Source of the DNA: Watersipora subatra
Taxonomy: Eukaryota; Bryozoa; Gymnolaemata; Cheilostomatida; Watersiporidae
Assembly (NCBI RefSeq): GCF_963576615.1
Contig: NC_088717.1
Location: 50,383,026 to 50,447,025, forward strand
DNA: 64,000 nucleotides
Reading direction: 5' to 3'
In this document: in pieces, positions 36,298-47,418 of the stretch
Numbering within the stretch: position 1 is the stretch's first letter
Layout: every line of letters starts with the position of its first letter
The notes under the pieces: generated by a model
Databases searched by the model: none
The model's input: only the letters and a program-made list of their open reading frames with translations
Told to the model about the DNA's origin: nothing
Made by a program: the position numbers and the translations under genes

Positions 36298-36642
36298 ATG
36301 ATCAGTATGCAAGTATGTCTTAAGTCAAAAATGAGACAGAATGATTATTTTACAACTGGCTATGTATCTCGGTCACTAAAGCTAAAGTGTAATGACTGTA
36401 TCACTAGCATCGTGGATGTTACCAACTATGATGTCAACCAAGCAACGAATTCCCTAATCACAGTTAAGAATCGTGGTGGCTTGACTTTGTCTTCGCCTGT
36501 GGTGATTGAGGTTTGCAACCACAGTGAGAAAGCGATGAGAGTGTTGCTTAGTAGTGCTGGGTTGGTGACAAACTTTCTCAGGCTAGCACTAATTGCCACC
36601 ATGGAGATGTTGCTGGGGTTCAACATCATGCTATTTCGATGA
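36298..36642 (+). pseudogene. P-element/THAP9-like transposase C-terminal fragment
   Basis: It reads YFTTGYVSRSLKLKCNDCI, then SLITVKNRGGLTLSSPVV and IEVCNHSEKAMRVLL. The pattern Y-x2-G-Y-V-x-R-x-L, C-x2-C, then L-x2-(K/R)-x-R-G-G-L-x3-S and a Cys/Glu helix is typical of the C-terminal part of P-type (THAP9-like) transposases. No catalytic residues are within the fragment, so it is an internal-deletion remnant. It lies between the long inverted arms. Confidence 0.65.
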
Positions 36643-36949
36643 GGGTACATTTTGAAGCTAAGAATAGAGCTGGCACCGGTAGCTCGTCTGGTCTTGACCC
36701 ACCGGGTCAGAGGTGCCCTGGTCGAGCCACCCAACCCTCAGATTTTCTTATACAAAGATACGGGTAGGTTTATGGTTAAATGAGAGCAATTGTATATCGC
36801 TTTTTAAGTGTGATTGAAATAGAGTCGCGTATAGTCCTAGCGCGAAAAGACCAGGCAAAATAAAACAAGGTGAGTTCAAACTATATTTTCACGTCTGCGA
36901 CAATAGTCTTTGGACTATAGGTTTCACAACATTTTTCGGCAAGAAATAA

Positions 36950-37145
36950 TCAACATGTCGGTGGTCTGGGAGTTCATGAAGAAGCTGGTCAAGAAAGGGA
37001 AATACCAAGTTATTGGTACAATATGCTAAACAAGTTAAGTTACAAAGAAGGTAAATACGTTGTAAATGCCTTCGTTGTAAATGCCTCAATACTATTGAGG
37101 CATTTACAACGAAGGCATCCTGAGGAACTTGAAAGGGTGTCTAAG
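36950..37145 (+). pseudogene. BED-type zinc-finger-like fragment
   Basis: SVVWEFMKKLVKKGKYQVIG (about 36960) followed in another frame by KKLSYKEGKY-like text and LLRHLQRRHPEELERV (about 37090-37140) resembles the W..F ... H-x3-5-H end of BED fingers found in hAT transposases. The cysteines are not clearly kept, and a 26-bp palindrome interrupts the middle. Low to moderate confidence. Confidence 0.4.
37066..37118. repeat. Perfect 26-bp inverted repeat with 1-nt spacer
   Basis: Arm ATGCCTTCGTTGTAAATGCC... (37066-37091), spacer C at 37092, exact complement 37093-37118. It lies inside the fold-back element spacer, and GTAAATACGTTGTAAATGCC just before it shares the arm's core. Confidence 0.95.
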
Positions 37146-38435
37146 AATCTTCAATCCAGCAAATTTATTTTATTTTCAATTTCTTTCACAAATACCAGAA
37201 GTTTTAGGGAAGTGATGGATTTTTGCTTTCCACTATGCTGGGTTATCCATTTCTATATTTGCAAAGTATTTCTTAACTAATCTCTTCTTGTTGATTATAA
37301 TAGCAGTTGAAAATAAAATCTGTAATAAAAACACCAGCCAAACCACGGCATTAATCTATCACCCATTGAATAGCATTGATCCACCAATGTCTAGCCATAA
37401 ATTGTAAATTGCATCTATAAACCAAGCTACAAAATATAATGATTGGTGTGATAATGGGTTCTTTTATCTTAGGTTATTGATGTCACAACATTAGGCTGTA
37501 ATAGAACTATCTCTTAACCTTAAATGAATAAAAAAATCGCGCATGCTGAGCAGGTTCGACTCGATCTTGGCTCTCATTGCTGACCCTGAGTCTGGCCCGA
37601 CTGCATTCCTTGGTCTCATTCTAGCTCTAGCTAAGAAAGCCACTGATTCCACTTCCCTGATCAGATCAAAACTTCACAGGCTCATCATATTTAGTCATGT
37701 TTAGTTCAGGATGATATTAGTCTTTTACCTAGCCAGGGTCTGGCTCTTTGGGTGGGTGGGCTATTTGCCCCCCTCTCCTTTTTCTCTTCTCTCTTTTCCC
37801 CTTCCCCCTTCTTCTTAGGAGAAGGGGAAGGGGAAAAGAGAGAAAGGGGAAAGGAGAGGTGATGGCAAATAAAGCCCTGATGGCTCATGATCTGTGTGCA
37901 ACATTTCATAACTTTTATAGTTTTAATCTATGGTGGTTATCAGATATTATCACAGAATCGCTTTGGTTCACTGGATTATGTATCCAAGAAGGTTTTTATG
38001 TGAAAATATATGTGATTTTGTCACCTTCTCCTCATTAGCTCCATTGTAAACCACAGTGCAGTCAAGCATTAGGTACAATACAATGGCGTAACGTTATGCT
38101 ATTTAAGTCTGACAGTCTTTTTCCCTATTGGCCAAGCTAGGTTTATATATCTATGTATTTAACATATAACAACGTTTGCCATTCTAGCTTTCAAACTACA
38201 TATCATGAGAGAAGTGTTTTGTGTAGTTGAAATAAATTAAAATAGAAAATAAAAACAGCTGTAAAGGTTTTATAACTTTGTCAAACAACTGTAACTTTCA
38301 AACTTCATATCATGAGTAAAATGTTTTGTGAGGGACAACTAAATTAAAACTAAATAAAACAATTGTAAATTTTTTTAAACCACTGTAAATTTAAAAATTC
38401 ATAACTTTCAGCGATGTATATATTTTAACAACGTA

Positions 38436-39169
38436 CAGTGGAACCTCGGTTCGAAAACCGAGTTGTTGAAAATCTAAAACAATTCTTCTCATAATCATGA
38501 ATGTAAGTAAATTTTAATCTATTCCAAGGCGAGAAGTCAACTTCGGTAACGTGTTTTACATTTTACACCATAAGTTGTACTGTATACTGCATACTATAAA
38601 TAAAAACAGGTAGATATAGATCGTGTTTAATTTTAATAAAAGCTTTTCTATTTATGATGATGGAAAAAGAAAACAAAAGTAAACATTCTGTATGTTTTGC
38701 TCTTAAAATATTAAAAACATTAAAGGTTAAAATACAATGACAAATTGATAATGAAACAGCAAAAAATGCAACAGATCAGTTACATCAAAAATCGTAGGAA
38801 AAGGAAAATATAAACAGCAGTAGCACGTTTACTTCACATCTATGAAGGAGAATCCTCCTCCAAAATAATTTAGGGTAACTCGACATGAGGGGTTATCTCT
38901 CTATCAAATCTATTTGGTAAATCTCTTTGTTCCAGATAGTTCCTCCTTTTTTGGAAAGAATTTATGAAGCGTAAATTGCTTCTTCGTTTGCATGCTGTTT
39001 CCTGAGCTGTTCCAATTTTTCTCGCATGTGCATTCAAATTGGAACAGACAATTTGTGTTCTCGCATGCGCAGACAATTTATGTTCAAGATCCGAGAGGAA
39101 CAAATCGCAAAATCTTTGGTGTATAACCGAGTTGGTCATGAACTGAAGCGTCCAAGAGCCATTCCACTG
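38436..39169. mobile_element. Non-autonomous TA-target element (pogo/Tigger-like MITE)
   Basis: Ends CAGTGGAACCTCGGTT and the complement of CAGTGGAATGGCTC are each flanked by TA (38434-38435, 39170-39171). CAGTGGAACCTCG-type ends are typical of pogo/Tigger elements. An inner inverted pair GGTTCG..ACCGAG lies near the left end. The minus ORF 38870-39187 runs through the end and is not credible. Confidence 0.75.
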
Positions 39170-39171
39170 TA

Positions 39172-39590
39172 TATAATCAGTACACAAATCGCTAAATTTT
39201 AAGTTTGAGATAACTTATTGTCAATATCGTGGGGCCGAATAAACTAGTCCTAACAAAAAAAGACAAATAAACATCGCGCTGCATATATTTATGTCCCAAA
39301 ACTTTTCTGAACATAAGCATCATAAATTGTAAACGCAAGGCTAAAATAATTAGAACGCGCATGGTGTATCTGTTATTCGAAAACGTATCTGATCGCCATA
39401 GCGTTCTAGTTCAATGGTAGAGCGTCTGCCTATGAAGCTTGTCGATGCATTAGCCGTGAGTTCGAATCCATCATTAAGCGAAATTATTAATATCAAGATT
39501 TGAAAATCTATAGCCGGAATGCAGACAGGCGACAGAAAACAGATGACAGATGACAGAAAACAAACGACATACTTTGAGAAATATATAGAT
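39172..39590 (+). repeat. SINE-like repeat R4 (copy 2) with good pol III boxes
   Basis: The tRNA-like part has TAGTTCAATGGTAGAGCGTC (about 39408-39427) and GAGTTCGAATCCA (39458-39470), a near-perfect B box. The tail is ACATACTTTGAGAAATATAT. Confidence 0.78.
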
Positions 39591-39597
39591 GTATATA

Positions 39598-41401
39598 CCG
39601 TAAAACCCTTAATTGAACGCCACCTTTCTTTTAACGCCGCCTCTATTTGACCACATCTGTAAGAGAACAGTTGAAAAATAGAGTGCCACCTTTTAAATGA
39701 TTGCCACCTCTATTTGACCACTACCTTCACTTACTTTGATCTGTACGAACCCATAATAGAAGGTAGTCAGTAGAAAAGTGCTCACAAAATCATACTAATC
39801 ACGAATTGGTTACATCAATAACAATTAACTATTTTGTTGTTTCTGTTTGTATCGATGTCCATTTTCTAATTTCAAAGTTTTTTGTTTACTCGTTGGAACT
39901 TTGAAAGCAACGTTGGAACTTACCAAAGAAATTACTGAATCAGACTAATAGGAGTTTCTTGTTCAACACAGTCTTGATGCATCAATGTTTGTGTAAAACA
40001 GTTTCCATTAACGATGTTATATAAACGATTAGTTTCAGGCTAAAAGTAGCTCTTAGCGCTCATCCGACTATAAGTTGATCATTGTTTGTTCAAGATTCAA
40101 GGCATAAATGTTTTGCTGTGCTAAATAAAATTGGACGTTAATATCGACTAGTTCAGCAGCGCAGAAGAGTTGAGGTCAAAAGACACTGTGGAAAGTAGTG
40201 AACAGCTAGAAGAAGATGTTCGTTCCATCAAAAGCAACAATCAGAATGCAACTGGCCGAGCAAATGATGCAAATATGTTTTTTTTTCAAAAATGTTAAAT
40301 TTGTTTCTGCGTAGATTGTAAGTACCGTTTATTTATGTCACTTGTTATTGAATATATGTTTGTAGCATTTAATAGAATATTGTTATGTAGCTTACAAATT
40401 TACAGATTTATAGCATATTATTTTATTGCATTCTCGTGTTTATATAAACTTGGCTTACAATGGATCGACGCTCATGACTCCTCTTCTAATGCACATACAA
40501 ACATAGCATAGCAAATATATCAATAAGTGCAATGAGCTTTTATGCAACATTGTTAAATCTAATATATAAATCTCAAAGTCTGTTGTTTAATCTTCCCAGC
40601 TATAGCTGATTAGTCTCTAGCACTAAAGACTTCATATCACAGAAGATTTGATCGCGAATCCTCTCTTTCACCAGGCAATTAATTAACCCATTGAGCTACA
40701 TGAGATGCAGTGAATTCGTCAGACGATATGAGTCTATATCTAGATTAAAATACGCATAGCACTCTGCATCACTGCACAATGTCACTAAAGCTTGATCTCA
40801 CGGCTCTTATTACTAAGTTTAGCAAAAGGAATACTAGCTTACTCAAATTAGCTACTGGCAATGTGCCAGGCTAATGGCAAGAGGCAGGCATCTACATTAC
40901 CTGCCATTGTTTATAAGCTGTTTTTAATACCTGTGCCATGCCGGGCATTCGACTAGAATAGTTATAAAATAAAAATTTGCCTTAAAATTTAGAATGAAAT
41001 AAAAAAATTAAAAGTTCCAACAAATTGAAATGCAGGGCACAGGCTATAGTATTATCGCAGGTTAATTGAAAGCAACAGATATCAACTAGTAGATATATTT
41101 TTCGGCTTCTCAATGCATATTTATTCAGAAATGCTTGAAAAGTTTAAGGAAGGCTAGCATATTTATAGCATCCAGCATGGTTAATGTTGCTCCACTCAAG
41201 GGAGAGTGCAAAATATAGGCAACATTCGCTTTGTCTGTAAAAGTGCCAAATTCATCTACCCAGAGTTTTGATGAGGTATATGTATTTGAAAAATACAATG
41301 CCAGCCACTATTTGAAAGCCACCTCTATTTGCCCTCCACTATAGTAGGAAAGTCGAAAAATAGAGCGCCGTGGCACTCAAATATACATGTAGGTTTCACA
41401 G
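39598..41401. mobile_element. TA-target DNA transposon, 1.8 kb, degenerate
   Basis: The left end CCGTAAAACCCTTAATTG and the right end (complement CTGTGAAACCTACATG) are flanked by TA (39596-39597, 41402-41403). Sub-terminal GCCACCTCTATTTG motifs occur inverted at both ends. Near 40150-40260 the plus strand reads EELRSKDTVESSEQLEEDV before stops, possibly a transposase tail. No catalytic region seen. Confidence 0.65.
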
Positions 41402-41429
41402 TATGTATATGCACAGTATATATATTACA

Positions 41430-41530
41430 TATACATGTATGTCTCAAAGTTTGTCATTCATCTGTCCAGCTATGGCGATCAAAATTTAAATGGACCTAAT
41501 ACTGGATTTGAACTCACAAAAATTACAACT
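41430..41530 (-). repeat. R4-like SINE fragment (minus)
   Basis: GGATTTGAACTCA (41504-41516) is a reversed B box, with ATGTCTCAAAGTTTGTCATT as the reversed tail. Confidence 0.6.
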
Positions 41531-41579
41531 GCAAGTTTCTAAACACTCATACCTAACTGCAAGACTGAATCGTTCTTAC

Positions 41580-41990
41580 CATTTCTGTTGTTCTCACTAT
41601 ACATTAATGCGTACCCTTTTCGCGATTGCACACGCTCAATTAGTAGTTAATGCAGTGCGTCTTCAAGTCACGGTGCCCTGTTATAAAAATCTTTTGCTTC
41701 ACTCTATGAAATATGATGCTTTTTTGTCGTTGCCATATTAGGGCAAACTTGTTTTCCGTCATACGATGTATATATATATATTATATATATAATATATATA
41801 TATATGTTTTTGCCATACACTAATGCAAACCCTTTTCACGATTGCTTTTGCTCAATTAGTAGTTAATACAGTGCGTCTTCAAGTCACGGTGGCCTGTTAT
41901 AAAAATCTCTTGCTTTACTCTATGAAATATGATGCTTTTTTTTCCTTGCCATATTAGGGTAATCTTGTTTTCCGTCATACGATATCACCA
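41580..41990. repeat. Direct repeat (~175 bp) around a palindromic TA tract
   Basis: 41580-41766 and 41815-41985 share TCAATTAGTAGTTAATACAG-like text, GTGCGTCTTCAAGTCACGGT, TATGAAATATGATGCTTTTT and TTGTTTTCCGTCATACGAT. Between them is a palindromic TATATA tract (41767-41805). Confidence 0.85.
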
Positions 41991-42560
41991 AAAACTTCTC
42001 AAAAAGTTAAAATTTGGCAGTTGGTTTACTGATTACAACAAAATAACAAAAATGTCGATATGCTAGTCAAAATCTCTCTCCAACGCCTTAAGAGATATAC
42101 GCTGCTCCTTACCTTAATTCAGCATTATTCGTTATGAGTTAAAGTAAAAATAAACTTAAAAACAGACAGGTGATAAAATTTTAGCCTGTGACAAAGTTGA
42201 AGTTTAGTTTAGTAAAATACATGTTAAAACTTAGGTTTAATTATATGTTTAGTTAGCTAAACTCAATCAAGGTAAATTCAACATTTATGTTATATGTCTG
42301 TCCCAAAGATAAGTTCTTCCCACAATATGTACTGCACATAGTACATTGTGGTATCACATTTCTTGCAGATCATTACTACTAAATACACGAAAGTTACCAT
42401 AGATAACTATAGTTATTAAGGTTAACACATTTTTCTGTAACAAATTTTAATATGAACATTACGTACTTAAAATTTGATGATTTTTTACCAAGAAGTGTTG
42501 GCATTATATAATTAGTATGCGTTTCTATACTGCTCTATAAGATATTTTCACTACAACATT
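41745..42560 (-). repeat. Dispersed repeat R2 (minus copy)
   Basis: Reverse-complement partner of 8255-9090. No ORF. Confidence 0.6.
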
Positions 42561-42950
42561 AAAACAAGTTAAAACCATATAACTTTTTACACAATAACAA
42601 ATAATTTTTCATTGTAACCATAGCAAAACAGACTTAATTTAGCCATTACTTGCTAATTCTTTCACATTTACATTTAAACACCTTTATAGTGGTTTTATTT
42701 TCTTTTTTAATTTGTTTCAGCTAAACCCCTTTTTCACGATATAAAATTTAAAAGCTGCAGTAGTTTGAAAAAGTTACTTTTACAGTTTTATTTTTTCTTT
42801 TAATTTGTTTGAACTGCACAAAACAATTTTCTCATGATATGAAAGTTTGAAATTTAGAATGGTAACAGGTGTTATGCGTTAAATAAAAACAAATTTTCTG
42901 TGCAAAAACTTTTTTTATTCCTAGGGCAACGCTGGGGATTCATCTGGTAT
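42560..42950 (-). repeat. Dispersed repeat R5 (minus copy)
   Basis: The complement reads CCCCAGCGTTGCCCTAGG at the head, then ACAGAAAATTTGTTTTTATT and ATATCATGAGAAAA. A second short minus copy is at 43490-43560 (GCCTGGCATTGCATGAATAA). Confidence 0.7.
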
Positions 42951-43059
42951 ATACATATGTATATACTAGATTTTATATATTTTATATATATATATTTTCT
43001 GTATGTATATATACATATACATACAGAAAATATCCATGTATACATATCTACATATACAA

Positions 43060-43201
43060 ATTTCAGAGTTTGTCATTTGTTGGTCTACCATACATGTTTC
43101 TAGTTATAGTAATAAAGTTTTAAGGATGAAAAATCTGCTTGGCACTGGGTTTGAACTTGAAACCTTCAGTACTTCAGACAAGTGTGCTATTCATTAGACT
43201 A
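43060..43201 (-). repeat. R4-like SINE copy (minus)
   Basis: Reversed B box GGGTTTGAACTT (43147-43158) and reversed A-box region GTGTGCTATTCATTAGACTA (43182-43201). The tail is near 43060 (CAGAGTTTGTCATTTGTTGG). Confidence 0.6.
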
Positions 43202-43582
43202 CGCTCCTAACCAGTGTTTCTATGGAATAATTGTGCACATACTAATGCACCTGCCAGTTTTAAATGCTGATTAGGTAAAATAGCATGCTTCACGCTTCAG
43301 CAAGCGTACTTGAAGATCATGGTTGCATGAGAGATCATGGTGCAATCTTTTTTCCTAACGCTAGCTTTAGAGGGATGGACACGGCCCTTCTTATAGTAAA
43401 GATTTTAAACTGCTTCCATTCTTCAAAATCATTGGGCAAAGAAACTTAACCAACTAAAAATAAATTTAAAGTGGTAACTGTTATTATATGTTAATTACAA
43501 ATGAATTTTTGATGCACAAACGTTTTTATTATTCATGCAATGCCAGGCATTCAGTAGCATATATATAATGTACATATTACAG

Positions 43583-43763
43583 AAAACTTATAGTAAAGGT
43601 GAACGACCTGCAAGCTCGCAGCAAAACTCAAGATGAAATTACTAAAGAACGAGCTGAACTGGAAAAGAGCAGAAAACAAATGCGCGCTGATATTGATGCG
43701 CTCAAAGAAATGGCTACAAAGATTTTAATGACATGCGACGGTCTCTCCCATCGCCTAAAATAG
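43583..43763 (+). pseudogene. Orphan terminal exon of the gene-B family (copy 2)
   Basis: 181 bases after acceptor ATATTACAG, same phase and length as 2112-2292 and differing at only about ten positions (for example R to K, N to D, CDD to CDG). It ends with TAG. Open, but with no visible partner exon; the sequence just upstream is repeat R5. Its 3' flank (43770-44140) matches 2300-2653. Confidence 0.6.
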
Positions 43764-44144
43764 CTGAAGACATGACTAATAATATGTTTTAGTTGGTTTG
43801 AGGTTCCTCGTACCACTATGCTTTACTGCTGAGAGAAAATAACCTTTTGCAGCAATCGTCTGCTGCCATTATAATATTTAATAGAATGCCTTTGACTAAC
43901 TCTTGTAGTTTAAATTTTCTTTATTATCATATTATATTAATATCATGTTTTTTAACTTGTTTACCCAATTACTCAAGAGCCTAGTAAATATTATGTTAAA
44001 TACTTTTGTGATAGCAAATAGAATTAAAAGCTGTCTTGCTCTGGAAGAATAGAAAATTGGTAAATATTGCAGCAGATACATGTATATTAAGTCTACTACA
44101 TAACTAGAGCTATTTGTGTATATACCCTACTTGTCGTTCTTATA

Positions 44145-46253
44145 CAGTAGAAACTCATCACATAGATTTTATTTAACTTAAACAATTTATGTAAAGCCTT
44201 TGCTTCATATTACATGAGAAATTTCATATAATGTAAAGTTTCAAGTCAATACAAGTTTTCAAACTAGATTTGAATAACGAGTCTCATAGTTGGCCTTAAA
44301 AATATCATTTTCTCTTTTACCACACTTGGGTGAAAAAGCGAGGTATAGAGGTATGTCCATTATATATACTAGTACTCTGGTAGTCTAGTGAACTGTGAGA
44401 GATTGTCATGTGTGCTGATAAAGTACAGAGAATAAGTAGCTGTATAACATATAGAGGTATCTCTATTATATATACTAGTACTCTGGTAGTCTAGTGTGCT
44501 GTGAGAGATCATCAGATGTACTGGTAAAATACAGAGAATAAGTAGCTGTATAACATATAGAGGTATCTCTATTATATACTAGTACCCTGGTAGTCTAGTG
44601 TGCTGTGAGAGATTGTCAGGTGTGCTGATGAAGTACAGAGAATAAGTAGCTGTATAACATATAGAGGTATCTCTATTATATATACTAGTACCCTGGTAGT
44701 CTAGTGTGCTGTGAGAGATTGTCATGTGTGCTGATAAAGTACAGATTATAAGTAGCTGTATAACATATAGAGGTATTTCTATTATATATACTAGTACCCT
44801 GATAGTTTAGTGTGCTATGAGAGATTGCCATGTGTGCCGACAAAGCGCAGAGAATAAGTAGTTGTATAACATATAGAGGTATATCTATTTTATATACTAG
44901 TACTCTGGTAGTCTAGTGTGCTGTGAGAGATCATCAGATGTACTGGTAAAATACAGAGAATAAGTAGCTGTATAACATATAGAGGTATCTCTATTATATA
45001 CTAGTACCCTGGTAGTCTAGTGTGCTGTGAGAGATTGTCAGGTGTGCTGATGAAGTACAGAGAATAAGTAGCTGTATAACATATAGAGGTATCTCTATTA
45101 TATATACTAGTACTCTCAGTTTAGTGTGCTGTGAGAGATTGTCATGCGTGCTGATAAAGTACAGAGAATAAGTAGCTGTATAACATATAGAGGTATCTCT
45201 ATTATATATACTAGTACCCTGGTAGTCTAGTTTGTTGTGAGAGATTGTCATGTGTGCCGACAAAGCGCAGAGAATAAGTAGTTGTATAACATATAGAGGT
45301 ATATCTATTTTATATACTAGTACCCTGGTAGTCTAGTGTGCTATGAGAGATCATCAGATATACTGGTAAAATGCAGAGAATAAGTAGCTGTATAGCATAT
45401 AGAGGTATCTCTATTATATATACTAGTACTCTGGTAGTCTAGTGAACTGTGAGAGATTGTCATGTGTGCTGATAAAGAACAGAGAATAAGTAGCTGTATA
45501 ACATATAGAGGTATCTCTATTATATATACTAGTACTCTGGTAGTCTAGTGTGCTGTGAGAGATCATCAGATGTACTGGTAAAATACAGAGAATAAGTAGC
45601 TGTATAATAGCATATAGAGGTATCTCTATTATATATACCAGTACCCTGGTAGTCTAGTGTGCTGTGAGAGATTGTCATGTGTGCTGATAAAGTACAAAGA
45701 ATAAGTAGCTGTATAACATATAGAGGTATCTTTATTATATATTCTAGTGCCCTGGTAGTCTAGTGTGTTGTGAGAGATTGTCATGTGTGCTGATAAAGTA
45801 CAGAGAATAAGTAGCTGTATAACATATAGAGGTATCTCTATTATATATACTAGTACCCTGGTAGTCTAGTGTACTGTGAGAGATTGTCATGTGTGCTGAT
45901 AAAGTACAGAGAATAAGTAGCTGTATAACATATAGATGTATCTCTATTATATATACTAGTACCCTGGTAGTCTAGTGTGCTGTGAGAGATTGTCATGTGT
46001 GCTGATAAAGTACAGAGAATAAGTAGCTGTATAACATATACAGGTATCTCTATTATATATACTAGTACCCTGGTAGTCTAGTGTGTTGTGAGAGATTGTC
46101 ATGTGTGCTGATAAAGTACAGAGAATAAGTAGCTGTATAACATATAGAGGTATCTTTATTATATATTCTAGTGCCCTGGTAGTCTAGTGTGTTGTGAGAG
46201 ACTGTCATGTGTGCTGATAAAGTACAGAGAATAAGTAGCTGTATAACATATAG
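44145..46253 (+). repeat. Composite repeat R1, head plus ~18 tandem 107-bp units
   Basis: The head CAGTAGAAACTCATC (from 44145) is followed from about 44345 by tandem ~107-bp units (TATAGAGGTATCTCTATTAT, TACTAGTACCCTGG, TAGTCTAGTGTGCTGTGAGA, AATAAGTAGCTGTATAACAT). Two unit types alternate (TTGTCATGTGTGCTG and TCATCAGATGTACTGG), and multi-unit blocks are repeated. The array ends at 46253 without the tRNA-like tail of other copies. Confidence 0.93.
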
Positions 46254-46952
46254 ATGGAACAGGCAGATGGAAAATAGGGGGAAGCTCGAGAGGCAGGGGA
46301 ACGCGCCTCAGCAGGCAAAGGAAGCGCCAGCAGGTTTTTGAAAAAGAGCAATAGAAAGATGCTGAGATGTTGGACCTTTTCTCTTTGATAGATGGCTCTG
46401 TTAGCCTGTGAGAAGGTGGTTAGACGCTCAGTTCTGGTCTTTATGTAGATGAGCGTTATTAATGAGAGGACTTGTCTTAAGTTCATCATGGGAGTGTGAT
46501 GATTGGAAATGACAAACTTCAATTGTTTTGGTCGTTGCTGAAAGAGTTTTAATTTCTTTTTAATGGTTTTCTGACATGTCAATTGATGTTTCTTTCCTCC
46601 TCGTGAGCTGCTTTCACAGGAGGTTTCTAAGCTGCTTGTAGATGAGTATATGATGACTGTCTTTATTGCTGGTCCTCTAATGTATTAGGTGTCATGCTCA
46701 TTGTAATATCTGCTTTTGTTAATACTTCTATACAAAATTCTCTACTTAGAATTTAGAAAATAATATTGTTTATTTTCCTCTCCTTACAAATGTATGTAGA
46801 TGTAGCTATATTGTAAGTGATTTTGGTCTATTTTCAAGTAGCTGCTATGTCATGAACAACATCTGTACCTTGTATGCACATTATAGCGATCTTTTTATTT
46901 ATGATTATACTAGTGTACAAACTTTGTGTATTAAATAAGAATTTTGAGTAAA
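46254..46952. other. No supported gene
   Basis: A less AT-rich stretch (46254-46620) with a minus ORF (126 codons) that runs into R1 and has no recognised domain. 46771-46885 is a flank shared with 15058-15170. Confidence 0.4.
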
Positions 46953-47351
46953 GGTGCATCTTAGGTCGGTACAATGCGCATACAACCCATGCGCAACGCA
47001 AATACAAGGCACTTGCAACGCACAAACATTGTGGATATAACGCCAACACAAGTAAGTAACAACGCACGTGCCACAACGTGACACTGTTAACACATTAATA
47101 TTATTAATAATATTAATGTGTAATAATAGTAATATTACATTACTATTCAATAATCTATTTATATTTAGAGTCTGTTAATAAAACAGGTCTAAAACAATAC
47201 ACAAAGTGTTCTATTTATTTTGTAGTGACCATTGTATGTGCTTTGTGATGATAGTGTATGAGCGTTGTATCCACAATGTTTGTGCGTTGCAAGTGCCTTG
47301 TATGTGCGTTGCGCATGCGTTGTATGCGCGTTGTACTGACCTAGATGCGCC
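46953..47351. mobile_element. Fold-back MITE, 399 bp, ~90-bp inverted repeats, palindromic centre
   Basis: The left arm GGTGCATCTTAGGTCGGTAC ... AAGGCACTTGCAACGCACAA and the right arm are inverted copies rich in TGCGTTG/CAACGCA words. The centre has a perfect 32-bp palindrome (47090-47121, ACACATTAATATTATT and complement). No ORF; target duplication unclear. Confidence 0.9.
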
Positions 47352-47418
47352 GTTACCGAATTTTGCCATCAGCATTAAATTATAAGATGTTCCTCAGCAA
47401 ATGTCAGATTATACAATA

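Larger units (their letters stand above)
35815..38155. mobile_element. Fold-back DNA element with ~480-bp inverted repeats and 8-bp target duplication (P-superfamily-like)
   Basis: Arms 35815-36305 and 37681-38155 are inverted copies (CATAGATATATAAACCTAG at the outer ends). The element is flanked by TATTTAAC at 35807-35814 and 38156-38163, an 8-bp duplication that restores repeat R5 when the element is removed. Each arm holds its own pyrimidine/purine hairpin (about 36120-36220 and 37770-37860). An 8-bp duplication and CA-start fit P elements or hAT; the P-like protein fragment inside favours P. Confidence 0.85.

Noticed and set aside
36298-36642. Functional host THAP gene
   Set aside because: Only a C-terminal fragment inside a fold-back transposon; no THAP finger or catalytic region.
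39400-39475. Genuine tRNA gene
   Set aside because: Good A and B boxes, but the acceptor stem does not close and the copy sits in a dispersed SINE-like repeat with sisters at 28165, 41504 and 43147.
44345-46253. CRISPR-like array
   Set aside because: Units are contiguous 107-bp tandem copies without unique spacers, in a eukaryotic context with dispersed relatives.
46205-46582. 125-codon minus ORF
   Set aside because: Its C-terminal part is R1 repeat sequence and no domain is visible.
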